NCBI GenBank assembly: GCA_001787535.1
Contig: MFXP01000004.1
Location: 112,652-176,651 of the forward strand
Direction: 5' to 3'
Length of the DNA stretch: 64,000 nucleotides
Source of the DNA: Candidatus Peribacteria bacterium RIFCSPHIGHO2_01_FULL_51_35
GTDB taxonomy: Bacteria; Patescibacteriota; Gracilibacteria; Peribacterales; Peribacteraceae
Part shown: piece after piece, positions 15,383 to 24,105 of the stretch
Numbering within the stretch: the stretch's first letter is position 1
How the letters are laid out: the number at the start of each line of letters is the position of its first letter
Notes under the pieces: generated by a model
Database searches by the model: none
Seen by the model: the letters and a program-made list of their open reading frames with translations, nothing else
What the model was told of the DNA's origin: nothing
Translations under genes and position numbers: made by a program

Positions 15383-16345
15383 TTATTTTCTCTTCACTCT
15401 GATGAAACCTGACACATCCAACGTCGTCAGTTTCTTCTCCTCTTTTGCCAATTGGTCGAGCAAGAGGTTGATACCCATCGCATCCGAGGCCATGTGGCTG
15501 CACTGGATCATGTTCACGTGGTGCTTCTTGCCTTCTTCCACCTCTTTCTCGGTGAAGTGCATGGCTAAGATAGTGCCGACGCCTGCGTGCGATTGCTTCT
15601 CGATGAATTCCTCAGGGCCGTTCGTTCCACCCGTGAACTCCGTTGCAACAATCTTTCCCGGTCGGCTGCCGCCACCACCGTTGATGATGATGGGCGGGTT
15701 TCCTTTTTTGGCGTAGTACTTGTATTCCGGGAGGTCATGCAGCGCATTCACGATCTCAGTCAAATCATCGTATTCTTTCGCGCAGATGTTCTTCTCTATG
15801 TAGCGCCATACGAGGTTATCCGTAATGGTATGCGCTCCAAAGGCAGGGATATCCAACAGTTCTGCTGTGCGCTCGCTCCGAAACAAGTTATCGGCGTGGA
15901 TTGCGCGCCAGATTCTATCCATGCGTGGCCTCAGCAAGCTTTCACTGTGGTTCACGGGGACGCCTGCCTTGGCATAGACATCCGCTTGCAGCGTCATCAC
16001 TTTATCCAGATCTGCCAGAGCGCGACCTTCCGGGTGGTGGATCAAGACACAGTCGATTTTTTGTCCGCGCTCACGCAACCTGTCCGCCAACAGAAATTCT
16101 TGCGCTTCGATATCGATGCCCACCATCAAGTGTGTCACCTCTTCTTCACCTGTTCCGTACAGAATGCGGCTGTCGCTGTACGGGTTCCACGTACGCTCTT
16201 CATCAAATAATTCTTTTTCACGGCCTTCGGCCTTTTTCATCTTCTCTTTCTGCTTTTTCAAGAGCTTATCGATGTATTTCTTGCCGCGAGGGTCGGCATC
16301 CATGCCGATTTCCACCGCACGTTGGAAGAGTTTTTTCAGTTTCAT
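15383..16345 (-). CDS. NIF3-like (DUF34) metal-binding protein
   Basis: 320 residues. The pattern IHHPEGRA near residue 101 and the late GVGTILAMHFTEKEVEEGKKHHVNMI...SH segment resemble the two metal-binding halves of the NIF3/DUF34 family, which forms toroidal hexamers with a dinuclear metal site. The biochemical function of that family is uncertain; some members were called GTP cyclohydrolase I type 2. The N-terminal 60 residues are highly charged and probably helical. There is no signal peptide. Assignment rests on motifs and is moderate; it could be a distinct metal-dependent hydrolase. Confidence 0.6.
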   Translation of the reverse strand: MKLKKLFQRAVEIGMDADPRGKKYIDKLLKKQKEKMKKAEGREKELFDEERTWNPYSDSRILYGTGEEEVTHLMVGIDIEAQEFLLADRLRERGQKIDCVLIHHPEGRALADLDKVMTLQADVYAKAGVPVNHSESLLRPRMDRIWRAIHADNLFRSERTAELLDIPAFGAHTITDNLVWRYIEKNICAKEYDDLTEIVNALHDLPEYKYYAKKGNPPIIINGGGGSRPGKIVATEFTGGTNGPEEFIEKQSHAGVGTILAMHFTEKEVEEGKKHHVNMIQCSHMASDAMGINLLLDQLAKEEKKLTTLDVSGFIRVKRK

Positions 16346-16430
16346 GGGTCAAAATGGGAAAAACACAAAAAGTCTTCCACAGCCTATACGTCTGGCAGAA
16401 ACGCGACAAGTGAGATCTTCAGTAAATCAC

Positions 16431-16925
16431 TCACTGCTGTATGCTTGTCGATTCCAATCCAGTTAATTTTTCAATTGCTCTCACGAGAGCGTCAGCCTTT
16501 ATTTTTTGGTGTGCCTCCGAAATAGTTTCACCTTCATATTTCCCATCCAATTCTTCGTGGAGCGTTACATATTCCATGCAATCAGGATATGTACTCCAAG
16601 CAACGTTTTCGAGCTCAGGATGTCGTTGTAAATGCTGAAGATGTCCAATCATATCCGAAATTTTTTCCTCTTTCCTCCATTTTGCTTCAAGCAAGATTAT
16701 GCGCACTATTACAGCCAATTCTACAAGCTCCAGTGCTGCCTTGCGTGTGTGTTCGAGAAAAGGCCGTATTTGAATGTCAATTGCCGGTGCGTTTAGCGCC
16801 GTTTGTACGGCTCTTACAATTTCCTGAGATGATGTGGCACTTTTCAAAGACATTTTTGCCGCTGCCAGGGTTACGCCCTCAGGCTCATCTGAAAATTTTC
16901 GTTCAAAGGTCTTGTTTTTAGGCAT
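16431..16925 (-). CDS. Hypothetical protein (164 aa)
   Basis: A predominantly helical cytoplasmic protein that I do not recognise. A hydrophobic helix near residues 70-86 (LELVELAVIVRIILLEA) is more likely a buried core helix than a membrane span, because charged residues follow directly. TAATTT lies 6 bases before the ATG, the leaderless pattern of the window, which supports the start. It lies 71 bases downstream of the acyl-CoA synthetase gene in the same direction. Confidence 0.55.
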   Translation of the reverse strand: MPKNKTFERKFSDEPEGVTLAAAKMSLKSATSSQEIVRAVQTALNAPAIDIQIRPFLEHTRKAALELVELAVIVRIILLEAKWRKEEKISDMIGHLQHLQRHPELENVAWSTYPDCMEYVTLHEELDGKYEGETISEAHQKIKADALVRAIEKLTGLESTSIQQ

Positions 16926-16996
16926 AGTTGCAAATTACTCCAAATATTTTGGAATGCAATACTTAGATTCTGGTTCTTTTGCCGATTCCAAGCTTT

Positions 16997-19051
16997 TTAC
17001 TGAAGGATCACTTTTGCATCCGCAACAATGATCCTATCGCTGGAAACTAGCATAGGATTCAAATCCATATCTTTGATTTCCGGATGCTCCGCAGCGAGCC
17101 TGGAGACACTCATCAATGTTTGTACGAGAGCATCAATGTCCGCTTGTTCCTGTCCGCGCATTCCCAGAAGCATCTTCCAGCCTTTCAATTCCTGAAGCAT
17201 GGCATAGGCATCCTCTTCTTGAATGGGTGCCATGCGGAAGGCGGTATCGCGGAAGAGCTCCGTGTAAATGCCGCCGAGGCCGACCATCAATAGTGGCCCA
17301 AAAGCAGCATCATTTGTCAGGCCGATGATGAACTCATGCCCGCCCGGAACAAATTGCTGCACCAAGATTCCATCCACCTGCGCATTTGGTTTGGCAGCCT
17401 TCACGGCTTTTTTGATCCCATCAAATGCTTCTTGCACTTCTTTTGCTGTCTTCAGATTCGCTCGAATGCCGCCGACATCGGTCTTATGCAGGATCTGTGG
17501 TGAATTGATCTTCAGAATTACGGGGTAACCGATCTCCTCGGCAATCGCAGTTGCCTCCTCGGAGGTTTTTGCGAGGGATTGTTTGGGGAGGGGGAGATCA
17601 TACGCAGAAAACAGAGTTTGGATTTCTTGTTCGGACAAAATCTTTTCCACCCGCAGAGCGGCCATTCTTGGCCGCGATGCCATCGTGGATTTTAAGCCGC
17701 GCCCACGAATGGGCGCTTTGCGTAACGATGCCAATGCTCGTATTGCCCGTTCCGGTGTTCCGTATGTCGGAATATCCGCCTCTTTTAAGATTGTCCGAGC
17801 AGATGTCACATGTTCATGGCCGATGAAACTGGTGACGACAGGCATGAGAGGGGACTTCTTCAGCCGCTCTGCTATCGCTTTTGCGATTTCCTCCGTCGGC
17901 GTCATGATCTGCGGCGTCAAAAGAACACAGACGCCGTCGATATTCTTGTCTTTTGCGCATGCCTCCAGTGCTGCGCGGAACCTGTCGGCATCGGCATCGC
18001 CCACGACATCAATCGGATTCCCGATGGCAGCAGCCGCAGGCAGTTTGGATCGCAAAAATTCCTGCTGCGCTTTTTCCAATCTCGGCAATTCCAAGCCCGC
18101 TTCCGCTGCGGCATCCGCCGCTAAAATTCCAGGACCGCCGGCATTGGTAATGATGGCGACGTTTGGAGAGAGGAGCGGCGGCTCCATGCTCAGCGCCAGC
18201 AAGAGATCCGTAAATTCCTCCAGTGTCTTTGCTCTGTGCATACCGGCCTGAATACATAGTGCTTGAATACCGCTGTCTGCTCCTGCCAATGCTCCGGTGT
18301 GGGAGGCGGCTGCCTTCTTGCCGAAGTCCGAGATTCCTGCCTTTAAGAGGACGATGGGCTTTTTTGCGGAGATTGCTGCAGCAACACGCAGGAATTTTCT
18401 GCCATCTTTGATGCTTTCCAAGTACAAACCGATCACGCGTGTTTCGGGATCCTCCGCAAGCATCTGTAACACATCGGCTTCGTCCAGAACTGTTTTATTG
18501 CCGATGCTCAGGATCGTCGAAAATCCCAGTCCGATGTGCGCGGCCTCATCCATCAACCCCACCGCTGCGGCACCCGACTGGCTGATAAAGGCAATGCTGC
18601 CTTTTGGCGGCAGTGATCCTGCGAAAGAAGCGTTGAGTCCGATCGACGGGCGAAGGATTCCCAAACAATTCGGTCCCACCAGCTGCATGCCGTGCTTCTT
18701 CGCGATTGTTTTCACTTCTTTCTCCAGCGCATCACCTTCTTCTGTGTGGACTTCGCCAAATCCCGCGCTGATGACAATCACATTCAGGATTTTCTTTGCT
18801 CCACACTCCTCCAAAATGCCCGGCACCGTTTTTGCCGGCGTCACGATCACCGCAAGATCGATCTTTTCCGAAATATCCTGAATCGATGTGAAAGTTTTGT
18901 GCTCCAAAATCACTCCGCCCTTCGGATTCACCGGAAAAACTTTTCCTGAGAACCCTTGCGTGATCAAATTCTTATAAATCTCATGCCCGACCTTGCCTGC
19001 CTCGTGGCTGGCGCCGATCACGGCGATGGAAGTTGGTTTGAAGATCTCCAT
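16997..19051 (-). CDS. ADP-forming acyl-CoA (acetyl-CoA) synthetase, fused subunits
   Basis: 684 residues. The alpha part (about 1-450) has the CoA-binding Rossmann opening SIAVIGASHEAGKVG, GPNCLGI, SQSGAA and the SHTGALAG block. The beta part (about 465-684) is an ATP-grasp domain with GYPVILKINSPQILHKTDVGG and the closing DLNPMLV. It converts acyl-CoA, ADP and phosphate to acid, CoA and ATP through a phospho-histidine. This is substrate-level phosphorylation that can use the acyl-CoA made by the oxidoreductase at 20131-22819. It is downstream of a small gene with a 9-base gap, which suggests an operon. Acetate or branched acyl substrates cannot be told apart by eye. Confidence 0.9.
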   Translation of the reverse strand: MEIFKPTSIAVIGASHEAGKVGHEIYKNLITQGFSGKVFPVNPKGGVILEHKTFTSIQDISEKIDLAVIVTPAKTVPGILEECGAKKILNVIVISAGFGEVHTEEGDALEKEVKTIAKKHGMQLVGPNCLGILRPSIGLNASFAGSLPPKGSIAFISQSGAAAVGLMDEAAHIGLGFSTILSIGNKTVLDEADVLQMLAEDPETRVIGLYLESIKDGRKFLRVAAAISAKKPIVLLKAGISDFGKKAAASHTGALAGADSGIQALCIQAGMHRAKTLEEFTDLLLALSMEPPLLSPNVAIITNAGGPGILAADAAAEAGLELPRLEKAQQEFLRSKLPAAAAIGNPIDVVGDADADRFRAALEACAKDKNIDGVCVLLTPQIMTPTEEIAKAIAERLKKSPLMPVVTSFIGHEHVTSARTILKEADIPTYGTPERAIRALASLRKAPIRGRGLKSTMASRPRMAALRVEKILSEQEIQTLFSAYDLPLPKQSLAKTSEEATAIAEEIGYPVILKINSPQILHKTDVGGIRANLKTAKEVQEAFDGIKKAVKAAKPNAQVDGILVQQFVPGGHEFIIGLTNDAAFGPLLMVGLGGIYTELFRDTAFRMAPIQEEDAYAMLQELKGWKMLLGMRGQEQADIDALVQTLMSVSRLAAEHPEIKDMDLNPMLVSSDRIIVADAKVILQ

Positions 19052-19060
19052 TTCCTTCCA

Positions 19061-19462
19061 TTATACGCTGTTTCTTCCAAAGAGTCTTGCAAAGAAGCTC
19101 TTCGGTTTCTCTGCCTGCTTCGGGACATCCAATTGCAGCGGATCCACCGCCGTTGTTCCGCCATCCCTGTTGTAACCGGCGATGACATCCCACACATCAT
19201 GTCGGAAATGTAATTTTGCTTCGGCAGTGAGTCCATGCTCCTCAAATACCTCGCATTCTTCTTTTGCCATATCAAATGTCACATTTTCCCTATCCATGAG
19301 CAGCTCCATCACTTTTATCCTACAGAGGAGCGCCCATCGTTTGAGTTCATCCTTCTCCGCCTCCAAGCTTTTCTTGCACGCTTCCGATTTCTCCCGCAGG
19401 AGTTCCTCAAACTCCGGGTTCCTGCACATCTCCTGTTTCGGGTGCCACGTGGTTACTGACAT
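19061..19462 (-). CDS. Hypothetical protein upstream of acyl-CoA synthetase
   Basis: 133 residues, rich in Glu, Lys and Cys-free after the N-terminus, with a long charged helix (about residues 15-60) and a short amphipathic end FFARLFGR that could touch the membrane. No family is recognised. The stop lies 9 bases before the synthetase start, so the two are probably co-transcribed, and a role connected with that enzyme is possible but not shown. Confidence 0.55.
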   Translation of the reverse strand: MSVTTWHPKQEMCRNPEFEELLREKSEACKKSLEAEKDELKRWALLCRIKVMELLMDRENVTFDMAKEECEVFEEHGLTAEAKLHFRHDVWDVIAGYNRDGGTTAVDPLQLDVPKQAEKPKSFFARLFGRNSV

Positions 19463-19559
19463 ACTCCTACTCTAGTACGTAATAAATTTGTTGCAATTAA
19501 CTTCCTTTTTTGCAGAATAGCCGCTGGGCTGGGCATTCTCTGCACTGTACAATCCTTCG

Positions 19560-20015
19560 GTGCAATCGCTTCATATTCTCTACGCTTCCACCAGCGGACA
19601 CACGGAGCACGTTATCGATACGCTCATTGCCTTCCTTATGGCGAAGGGTGTGAACATCACAAAGCAGCGTGCCGAGGAATCCGCACCCGAGGACCTTTTA
19701 AAAGGGGATGTCCTGCTGCTGGCCTCCGGCACGTGGAACACGGGTGGCATAGAAGGCCAGCTGAATCCGCACATGCATGAGTTCTTAAAGATCCGTGCAA
19801 AAGATATCGATCTCAAAGAAAAATCCGTCGCGGTCATCGCACTAGGCGATGCGCGCTACCGCTACACGGCAAAAGCAGGGGAACACTTGAAAGAATTTAT
19901 TGCGAAGCACCATGGAAAGATTCTCGGTGAGCCACTGAAGATCGTAAACGAACCGTACGGCCAAGAAGAGAAGGTGCACGATTGGGCGAAGCAATTACTC
20001 ACCCTCTTATCATGA
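19560..20015 (+). CDS. Flavodoxin
   Basis: 151 residues of a short-chain flavodoxin. The FMN phosphate loop is YASTSGHTEHV (residues 8-18), the W-loop includes SGTWNTGGIEGQ, and the third loop LGDARYRY contacts the flavin. It carries single electrons and most likely serves the 2-oxoacid oxidoreductase encoded just downstream, in place of or beside ferredoxin. GTG 19560 is chosen as start because TACAAT (19548-19553) ends 6 bases before it. Confidence 0.88.
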   Translation: MQSLHILYASTSGHTEHVIDTLIAFLMAKGVNITKQRAEESAPEDLLKGDVLLLASGTWNTGGIEGQLNPHMHEFLKIRAKDIDLKEKSVAVIALGDARYRYTAKAGEHLKEFIAKHHGKILGEPLKIVNEPYGQEEKVHDWAKQLLTLLS

Positions 20016-20061
20016 TTCAACAAGTTTTCATTTTTGGTTTTTCATTCGAAAATAATCCGGC

Positions 20062-20112
20062 AAGGAGCAGGCATACTTGCCTGCGACACGCGGCCAGGTA
20101 TGGCCGCTCCTT
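20062..20112. repeat. Two-hairpin junction element before the oxidoreductase
   Basis: Outer arms AAGGAG (20062-20067) and CTCCTT (20107-20112) enclose two hairpins, CAGGCA-TACT-TGCCTG (20068-20083) and CGGCCA-GGTA-TGGCCG (20091-20106). As RNA or single-stranded DNA this would be a three-way junction. It lies 19 bases before the alpha-gamma subunit ATG. Confidence 0.65.
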
Positions 20113-20130
20113 ACGAATTAACCTACTCCC

Positions 20131-21873
20131 ATGAGTCGCATTTCTCTCAAAGTTGTCGGCGCTCAGGGTCAAGGCATCAACTCTGTCGGGGAAATGTGCG
20201 CGAAAGGGCTGAAGCGCGCAGGCTACTGCGTGTTCGGCTACCGCGAATACATGTCGTTGATCAAGGGAGGACACAGCAGTTACCAATTGGATGTCAGCGA
20301 TACTCCGATGCTGAGTTCGCAAACATCCGTGGATATTGTAATAACGTTCAACCACCACGGACTCGAAAAGAATATTCGAGAAATGAACGAACGGGGGATC
20401 GTCATTCACCAAACTTCCGACTGGGAATTTTCCGAGGAAGATGCATTGTTCGTTGCGAAGAAGAAAATCACGGTGCTGCACCTTCCCACCGAAGACATCC
20501 TCGGGAAGATCAAAGCGAAACCCATCCTTGGCAACGTGCTCATCACCTCCGTGGTGTGGGCGCTGCTGGGACAGCAGAAAGATGTCCTGGAAGATCTTGT
20601 TCGCGAGCAGTTTGGTCATAAGAAAGATCTGTTGGCGCTCAATATCCAATGCATTGAGGAAGGATTTGTCTTCGCTGCCCGGCACAAAGGGGCACTCAAG
20701 GCCGCGTTGCCTAAAGCTGATCCTGCATGGAGCAAGCATCTGCTCGTGACAGGAAGCCAAGCCATGGGGCTCGGTGCCGTGCACGCGGGAGTTCGCTTCT
20801 ATTCCGGGTATCCGATGACGCCGAGTTCGCCGCTCCTCACCTTCATGGCCGATCTTCAGAATGAGACGGGACTCGTCATCAAGCAGGCGGAAGACGAAAT
20901 CACCGCGGCGCAGATCGTTTCCGGTGCGATGTTCATGGGAACACGCGCACTCACTGCCACGTCCGGCGGAGGCTTTGATTTGATGAGCGAGACGCTCTCG
21001 CTCAATGGCATTCTGGAAAATCCCACCGTCTTCGTCCTCGCACAGCGGCCGGGTCCCGCGACGGGGCTGCCGACGTGGACATCGCAGGGGGATCTGCTCC
21101 TGGCAGTGCACACGGCGCACGGAGAATTCGCGCGGTGCGTTCTTACGGTCAGCGATGCGCAAGATGCGTTTGATTTGATGCCTGTCGCATTTAATATTGC
21201 GGAGAAATATCAAATCTCCGTGATTGTCCTGACAGACAAGCAGGTGGCAGAGGCTCTCTACACGCAAACGCCGTACGACCTTGGGAAAGCAAAGCTGGAC
21301 CGCGGGCTTCTCATCACCGATCCCAAGCAGTTGAAGAAACTGCAGCCCTCCGATCGTTACGATCCTGCGGCGAAAGATGGCATCTCTCCACGCTGGCTCC
21401 CGGGAGCGGAGGCGGCGACATACGCTGCGCAAGGCGACGAGCACGATGCCTCCGGCACTGTGGAAGAATCCTCTGCAAACACAGCGGTTCAGTTTCAAAA
21501 GCGTTTGAAGAAACAGGAAGCACTCAAAAAATCTTTGCCCGAGCCGGAATTGTACGGCGCAAAGAATCCGGACGTGCTCCTTGTCGGGTGGGGGAGCACG
21601 AAGGGGCCTGTGCTTGATGCTCTCGCAATGCTCGGTGATGCCAAGGTCGGCTACCTGCACTACACCTACCTCTGGCCGCTCCAAACCGATCACTTTAAAA
21701 AGCTTCACGCCAAAGCCAAAAAGACCATCCTCATCGAAGGAAATTACCAAGGGCAGCTGGGGATGCTCTTGGCGCAAGAATCCGGCATCGTCCTCACGGA
21801 CAAGATTTTGAAATACGATGGTCGACCGTTTTTTGTCGATGAATTGATCGATATTTTCCAATCAAAAATATGA
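20131..21873 (+). CDS. 2-oxoacid:ferredoxin oxidoreductase, gamma-alpha fused subunit
   Basis: 580 residues. Residues 1-190 are the gamma (CoA-transfer) domain with GAQGQGINSVGEM and RGGHSS-like KGGHSSYQL; residues about 205-480 are the alpha domain with SGYPMTPSSPLL, the family signature; residues about 490-580 are the C-terminal transketolase-like domain with LVGWGSTKGP. With the beta subunit encoded next it decarboxylates a 2-oxoacid to acyl-CoA and reduces ferredoxin or flavodoxin. The gamma-alpha fusion is the usual form of the 2-oxoglutarate/branched-chain (Kor/Vor) type. The exact substrate is not decided by the sequence that I can read. Confidence 0.92.
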   Translation: MSRISLKVVGAQGQGINSVGEMCAKGLKRAGYCVFGYREYMSLIKGGHSSYQLDVSDTPMLSSQTSVDIVITFNHHGLEKNIREMNERGIVIHQTSDWEFSEEDALFVAKKKITVLHLPTEDILGKIKAKPILGNVLITSVVWALLGQQKDVLEDLVREQFGHKKDLLALNIQCIEEGFVFAARHKGALKAALPKADPAWSKHLLVTGSQAMGLGAVHAGVRFYSGYPMTPSSPLLTFMADLQNETGLVIKQAEDEITAAQIVSGAMFMGTRALTATSGGGFDLMSETLSLNGILENPTVFVLAQRPGPATGLPTWTSQGDLLLAVHTAHGEFARCVLTVSDAQDAFDLMPVAFNIAEKYQISVIVLTDKQVAEALYTQTPYDLGKAKLDRGLLITDPKQLKKLQPSDRYDPAAKDGISPRWLPGAEAATYAAQGDEHDASGTVEESSANTAVQFQKRLKKQEALKKSLPEPELYGAKNPDVLLVGWGSTKGPVLDALAMLGDAKVGYLHYTYLWPLQTDHFKKLHAKAKKTILIEGNYQGQLGMLLAQESGIVLTDKILKYDGRPFFVDELIDIFQSKI

Positions 21874-21907
21874 ATTGTAGGGGCTTGGCGCGCCAAGCCC
21901 CTACAAT
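21874..21907. repeat. GTAG-ended perfect palindrome
   Basis: A 34-base perfect palindrome with arm ATTGTAGGGGCTTGGCG. It sits between the two oxidoreductase subunit genes and spares the beta-subunit start at 21923. Confidence 0.85.
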
Positions 21908-21922
21908 GATCACCTTGTAACA

Positions 21923-22819
21923 ATGTCCATCCCACTCTCCCCCTCCGCCGGCCAACCCTCCATGAAGGATTATTCCTGCACCACGCAGTGCACATGGTGC
22001 GATGGTTGCGGCGACTACGGCATCTGGACTGCGCTCAAGCGTTCACTCGTGGAACTTAAACTCATGCCCTGGCAGGTGCTCCTCTGTTACGATGTCGGTT
22101 GCCACGGAAACATGTCGGATAAGCTCCAGGGCTATAGGTTCCACGGTCTTCATGGCCGCGTGATTCCTTTTGCAGCGGGCGCAAAGCTCGCGAATCCGCG
22201 CGTGCCCGTCATCGCCGTCGGTGGCGACGGTGCATCCTTCTCCGAAGGCGTCGGGCATCTTGTGCATGCCGTCCGCAGCAATTATCCGATGACGTTCATC
22301 CTCCATAACAATGCCAACTACGGCCTCACCTTGGGCCAGGCGAGCGCACTGACATGGCAAGGGCAGAAGATGAACACGTCACCCAATGGAATTCCGGAGC
22401 ATACGCTCCCGAGCATGGACTTCATCTTCTCTCTGGAGCCGACATTCGTGGCACGCGCCTTCTCCGGCAATATTCCGCAGCTCACAAAAGTCTTGAAGGC
22501 CGCCATCGAACATCAGCCGCACGGCTTTGCTTTCGTCGATGTGCTGCAAGCCTGTCCAACGTACAATAAATTTGTCACGCACGAGTATTTATTGGAGCAC
22601 TGTAAAGAAGTGCCTGCGGATCACGATGTGACGGACTTTACAAAAGCGCGTGCACTGGCGACAGATACCGGCAAGAGCATCGCGACGGGTATTTTGTACC
22701 AAAACAAATCCATTCCTTCGTTCTATGATCGCTTGGTGCCGAGGCAAGGCAAATCCACCACGACAGTGGATGAAGTGAAGATTACCGATGTTAGCTCGCT
22801 GATGGAACGGTTCCGGTAG
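21923..22819 (+). CDS. 2-oxoacid:ferredoxin oxidoreductase, beta subunit
   Basis: 298 residues. It carries the thiamine diphosphate site GGDGASFSEG...NNANY and the N-terminal cysteines CTTQCTWCDGCGDY and DVGCHGN that would hold one [4Fe-4S] cluster. It completes the enzyme started by the preceding gene; both are separated by a palindrome but probably share a transcript. The motif and length fit the KorB/VorB type. The product acyl-CoA can feed the ADP-forming synthetase 3 kb to the left. Confidence 0.93.
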   Translation: MSIPLSPSAGQPSMKDYSCTTQCTWCDGCGDYGIWTALKRSLVELKLMPWQVLLCYDVGCHGNMSDKLQGYRFHGLHGRVIPFAAGAKLANPRVPVIAVGGDGASFSEGVGHLVHAVRSNYPMTFILHNNANYGLTLGQASALTWQGQKMNTSPNGIPEHTLPSMDFIFSLEPTFVARAFSGNIPQLTKVLKAAIEHQPHGFAFVDVLQACPTYNKFVTHEYLLEHCKEVPADHDVTDFTKARALATDTGKSIATGILYQNKSIPSFYDRLVPRQGKSTTTVDEVKITDVSSLMERFR

Positions 22820-23078
22820 CATCCCTTTTTTTGGTAATGTCTTTGATATCCTGAAATCCTTGTGATTGCATCCACCCGTGTAACCCTCTAAGTCTGACAG
22901 ATGTTATTTCATCGGGACCGGAAAGATATACTCGACGTTCCCCTTCATTCACTACTTCCGTAAGCCTCATGCGAAAATAATCCAATAATTTTTGCCGCAG
23001 CTTACTTGCATCTGCTGTCCCAGGAAGAGTCGCACTGATGAGAGCGGCTATGCGCTTCAATTTAGGTTCTCCATTCAT
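22791..23078 (-). CDS. Hypothetical protein (95 aa)
   Basis: A small basic protein that I do not recognise. Its 3-prime end overlaps the oxidoreductase beta gene by 29 bases tail to tail. The start is supported by TATTAT placed 6 bases before the ATG. Residues 30-60 alternate charged and hydrophobic residues (YFRMRLTEVVNEGERRVYL) as in a small alpha/beta domain. It could be a DNA- or RNA-binding protein, but nothing proves that. Confidence 0.5.
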   Translation of the reverse strand: MNGEPKLKRIAALISATLPGTADASKLRQKLLDYFRMRLTEVVNEGERRVYLSGPDEITSVRLRGLHGWMQSQGFQDIKDITKKRDATGTVPSAS

Positions 23079-23090
23079 ATGTAAATAATA

Positions 23091-24053
23091 TCATGCATTC
23101 CTCAATCTTCTCCAGAGCACTTTCCCCATTGCAGTGCCTATCAAAAAAGGATGTCTGAGAGCAAAATTTATCACTTGTCCGCCGCCTTTGGTGGCAACGG
23201 TCTGGCGCTTCTTCAAACGGATCAGAAACTTCTTTGCCATGCTTTCGATGGCGCGGTTGCGGCTCTGAATCGCGATCTTTTTCAGATCAGCGGGAGCTGT
23301 GCGAATGAGCATCTCGAAACATTCCAGTCGATCATAGATTCCTTCGCCGCTTTCGTTGTTGCGGAAGCTCGCGGCATTACCATGCACGCGGAAAGCGCCG
23401 TGCATGTTTTTCTCGTAGTACCAATCAGTCTTCAGTAAGCAGCGCAGCCAGTACTCCACGTCCAAAAATTGCGGCATCGATGTGTGAAACGGTCCCACAT
23501 CTTCCAATACTTTCTTTCGAAGGACAACGAACGGCGGTTCTCCGATCAAGTTCGGGTGTAGCTCCCGCCGGAGCCAGAGTTTCAGGAATTCATGCCCTTT
23601 CCAAAAGCCTTCCCGCAGCACTTCATCCTTGGTTTTCTGCAGAGTTTCATACCCTTCCACCGTCCACAGATCTTCATCGTATTGATAGCGATGGTTCATC
23701 GAAATAAAACCGACACTCGGGTGCGCTTGGAAGATCTTCAGTGCAGCTTCCAAGTAATCTCTGTCCCACAAATCATCTTGAAAGAGATAAGCAATCACTG
23801 GTGCAGTGGCGTAGGAGAAACATCGGTTCCAATTTCCACCAATGCCGAGGCATTTCTCGTTTCGGTAGTGCGTGAAGCGAGGATCATTCAAGTACTTTGC
23901 GAGCGTGCCGGAGATATCCACGTCTGTCGGTTCCTCGCAGATGATGCATTCGAAATCCCGCTCGGTTTGGCCAATCAAACGATCCAGCGTCTCTGTGAGA
24001 TGAGCGGGATTTGGCTTGTACAGGGGGATGAGAACGGAAACCTGAGGGGTCAT
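23091..24053 (-). CDS. Family 2 glycosyltransferase
   Basis: 320 residues. The GT-A fold opens with VSVLIPLYKPNP, and the acidic pair in LFQDDLWD (about residues 93-96) fits the metal-nucleotide site. The C-terminal part is basic and lacks membrane helices, so this is a cytoplasmic or peripheral enzyme that probably adds one sugar to a surface glycan or lipid carrier. The donor and acceptor are unknown. TACACT lies 7 bases before the ATG. The C-terminal KKRQTVATKGGGQ stretch is unusual. Confidence 0.85.
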   Translation of the reverse strand: MTPQVSVLIPLYKPNPAHLTETLDRLIGQTERDFECIICEEPTDVDISGTLAKYLNDPRFTHYRNEKCLGIGGNWNRCFSYATAPVIAYLFQDDLWDRDYLEAALKIFQAHPSVGFISMNHRYQYDEDLWTVEGYETLQKTKDEVLREGFWKGHEFLKLWLRRELHPNLIGEPPFVVLRKKVLEDVGPFHTSMPQFLDVEYWLRCLLKTDWYYEKNMHGAFRVHGNAASFRNNESGEGIYDRLECFEMLIRTAPADLKKIAIQSRNRAIESMAKKFLIRLKKRQTVATKGGGQVINFALRHPFLIGTAMGKVLWRRLRNA

Positions 24054-24067
24054 AGGACGTAGTGTAC

Positions 24068-24097
24068 CGTAGCGGAAGATCGCGATCTTCCGCTACG
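24068..24097. repeat. GTAG-ended perfect palindrome, copy 1 of AGCGGAAGATCG type
   Basis: A 30-base perfect palindrome with arm CGTAGCGGAAGATCG. The same sequence recurs at 47818-47849. Its right end supplies TACGCT, which lies 6 bases before the trmD start. Confidence 0.88.
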
Positions 24098-24105
24098 CTG
24101 GATTT

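Noticed and set aside
20017-21861. A 614-codon open frame on the minus strand opposite the oxidoreductase alpha-gamma gene.
   Set aside because: It mirrors a certain gene codon by codon, has no start signal and no protein family pattern; GC-biased codon use leaves the opposite frame open by chance.
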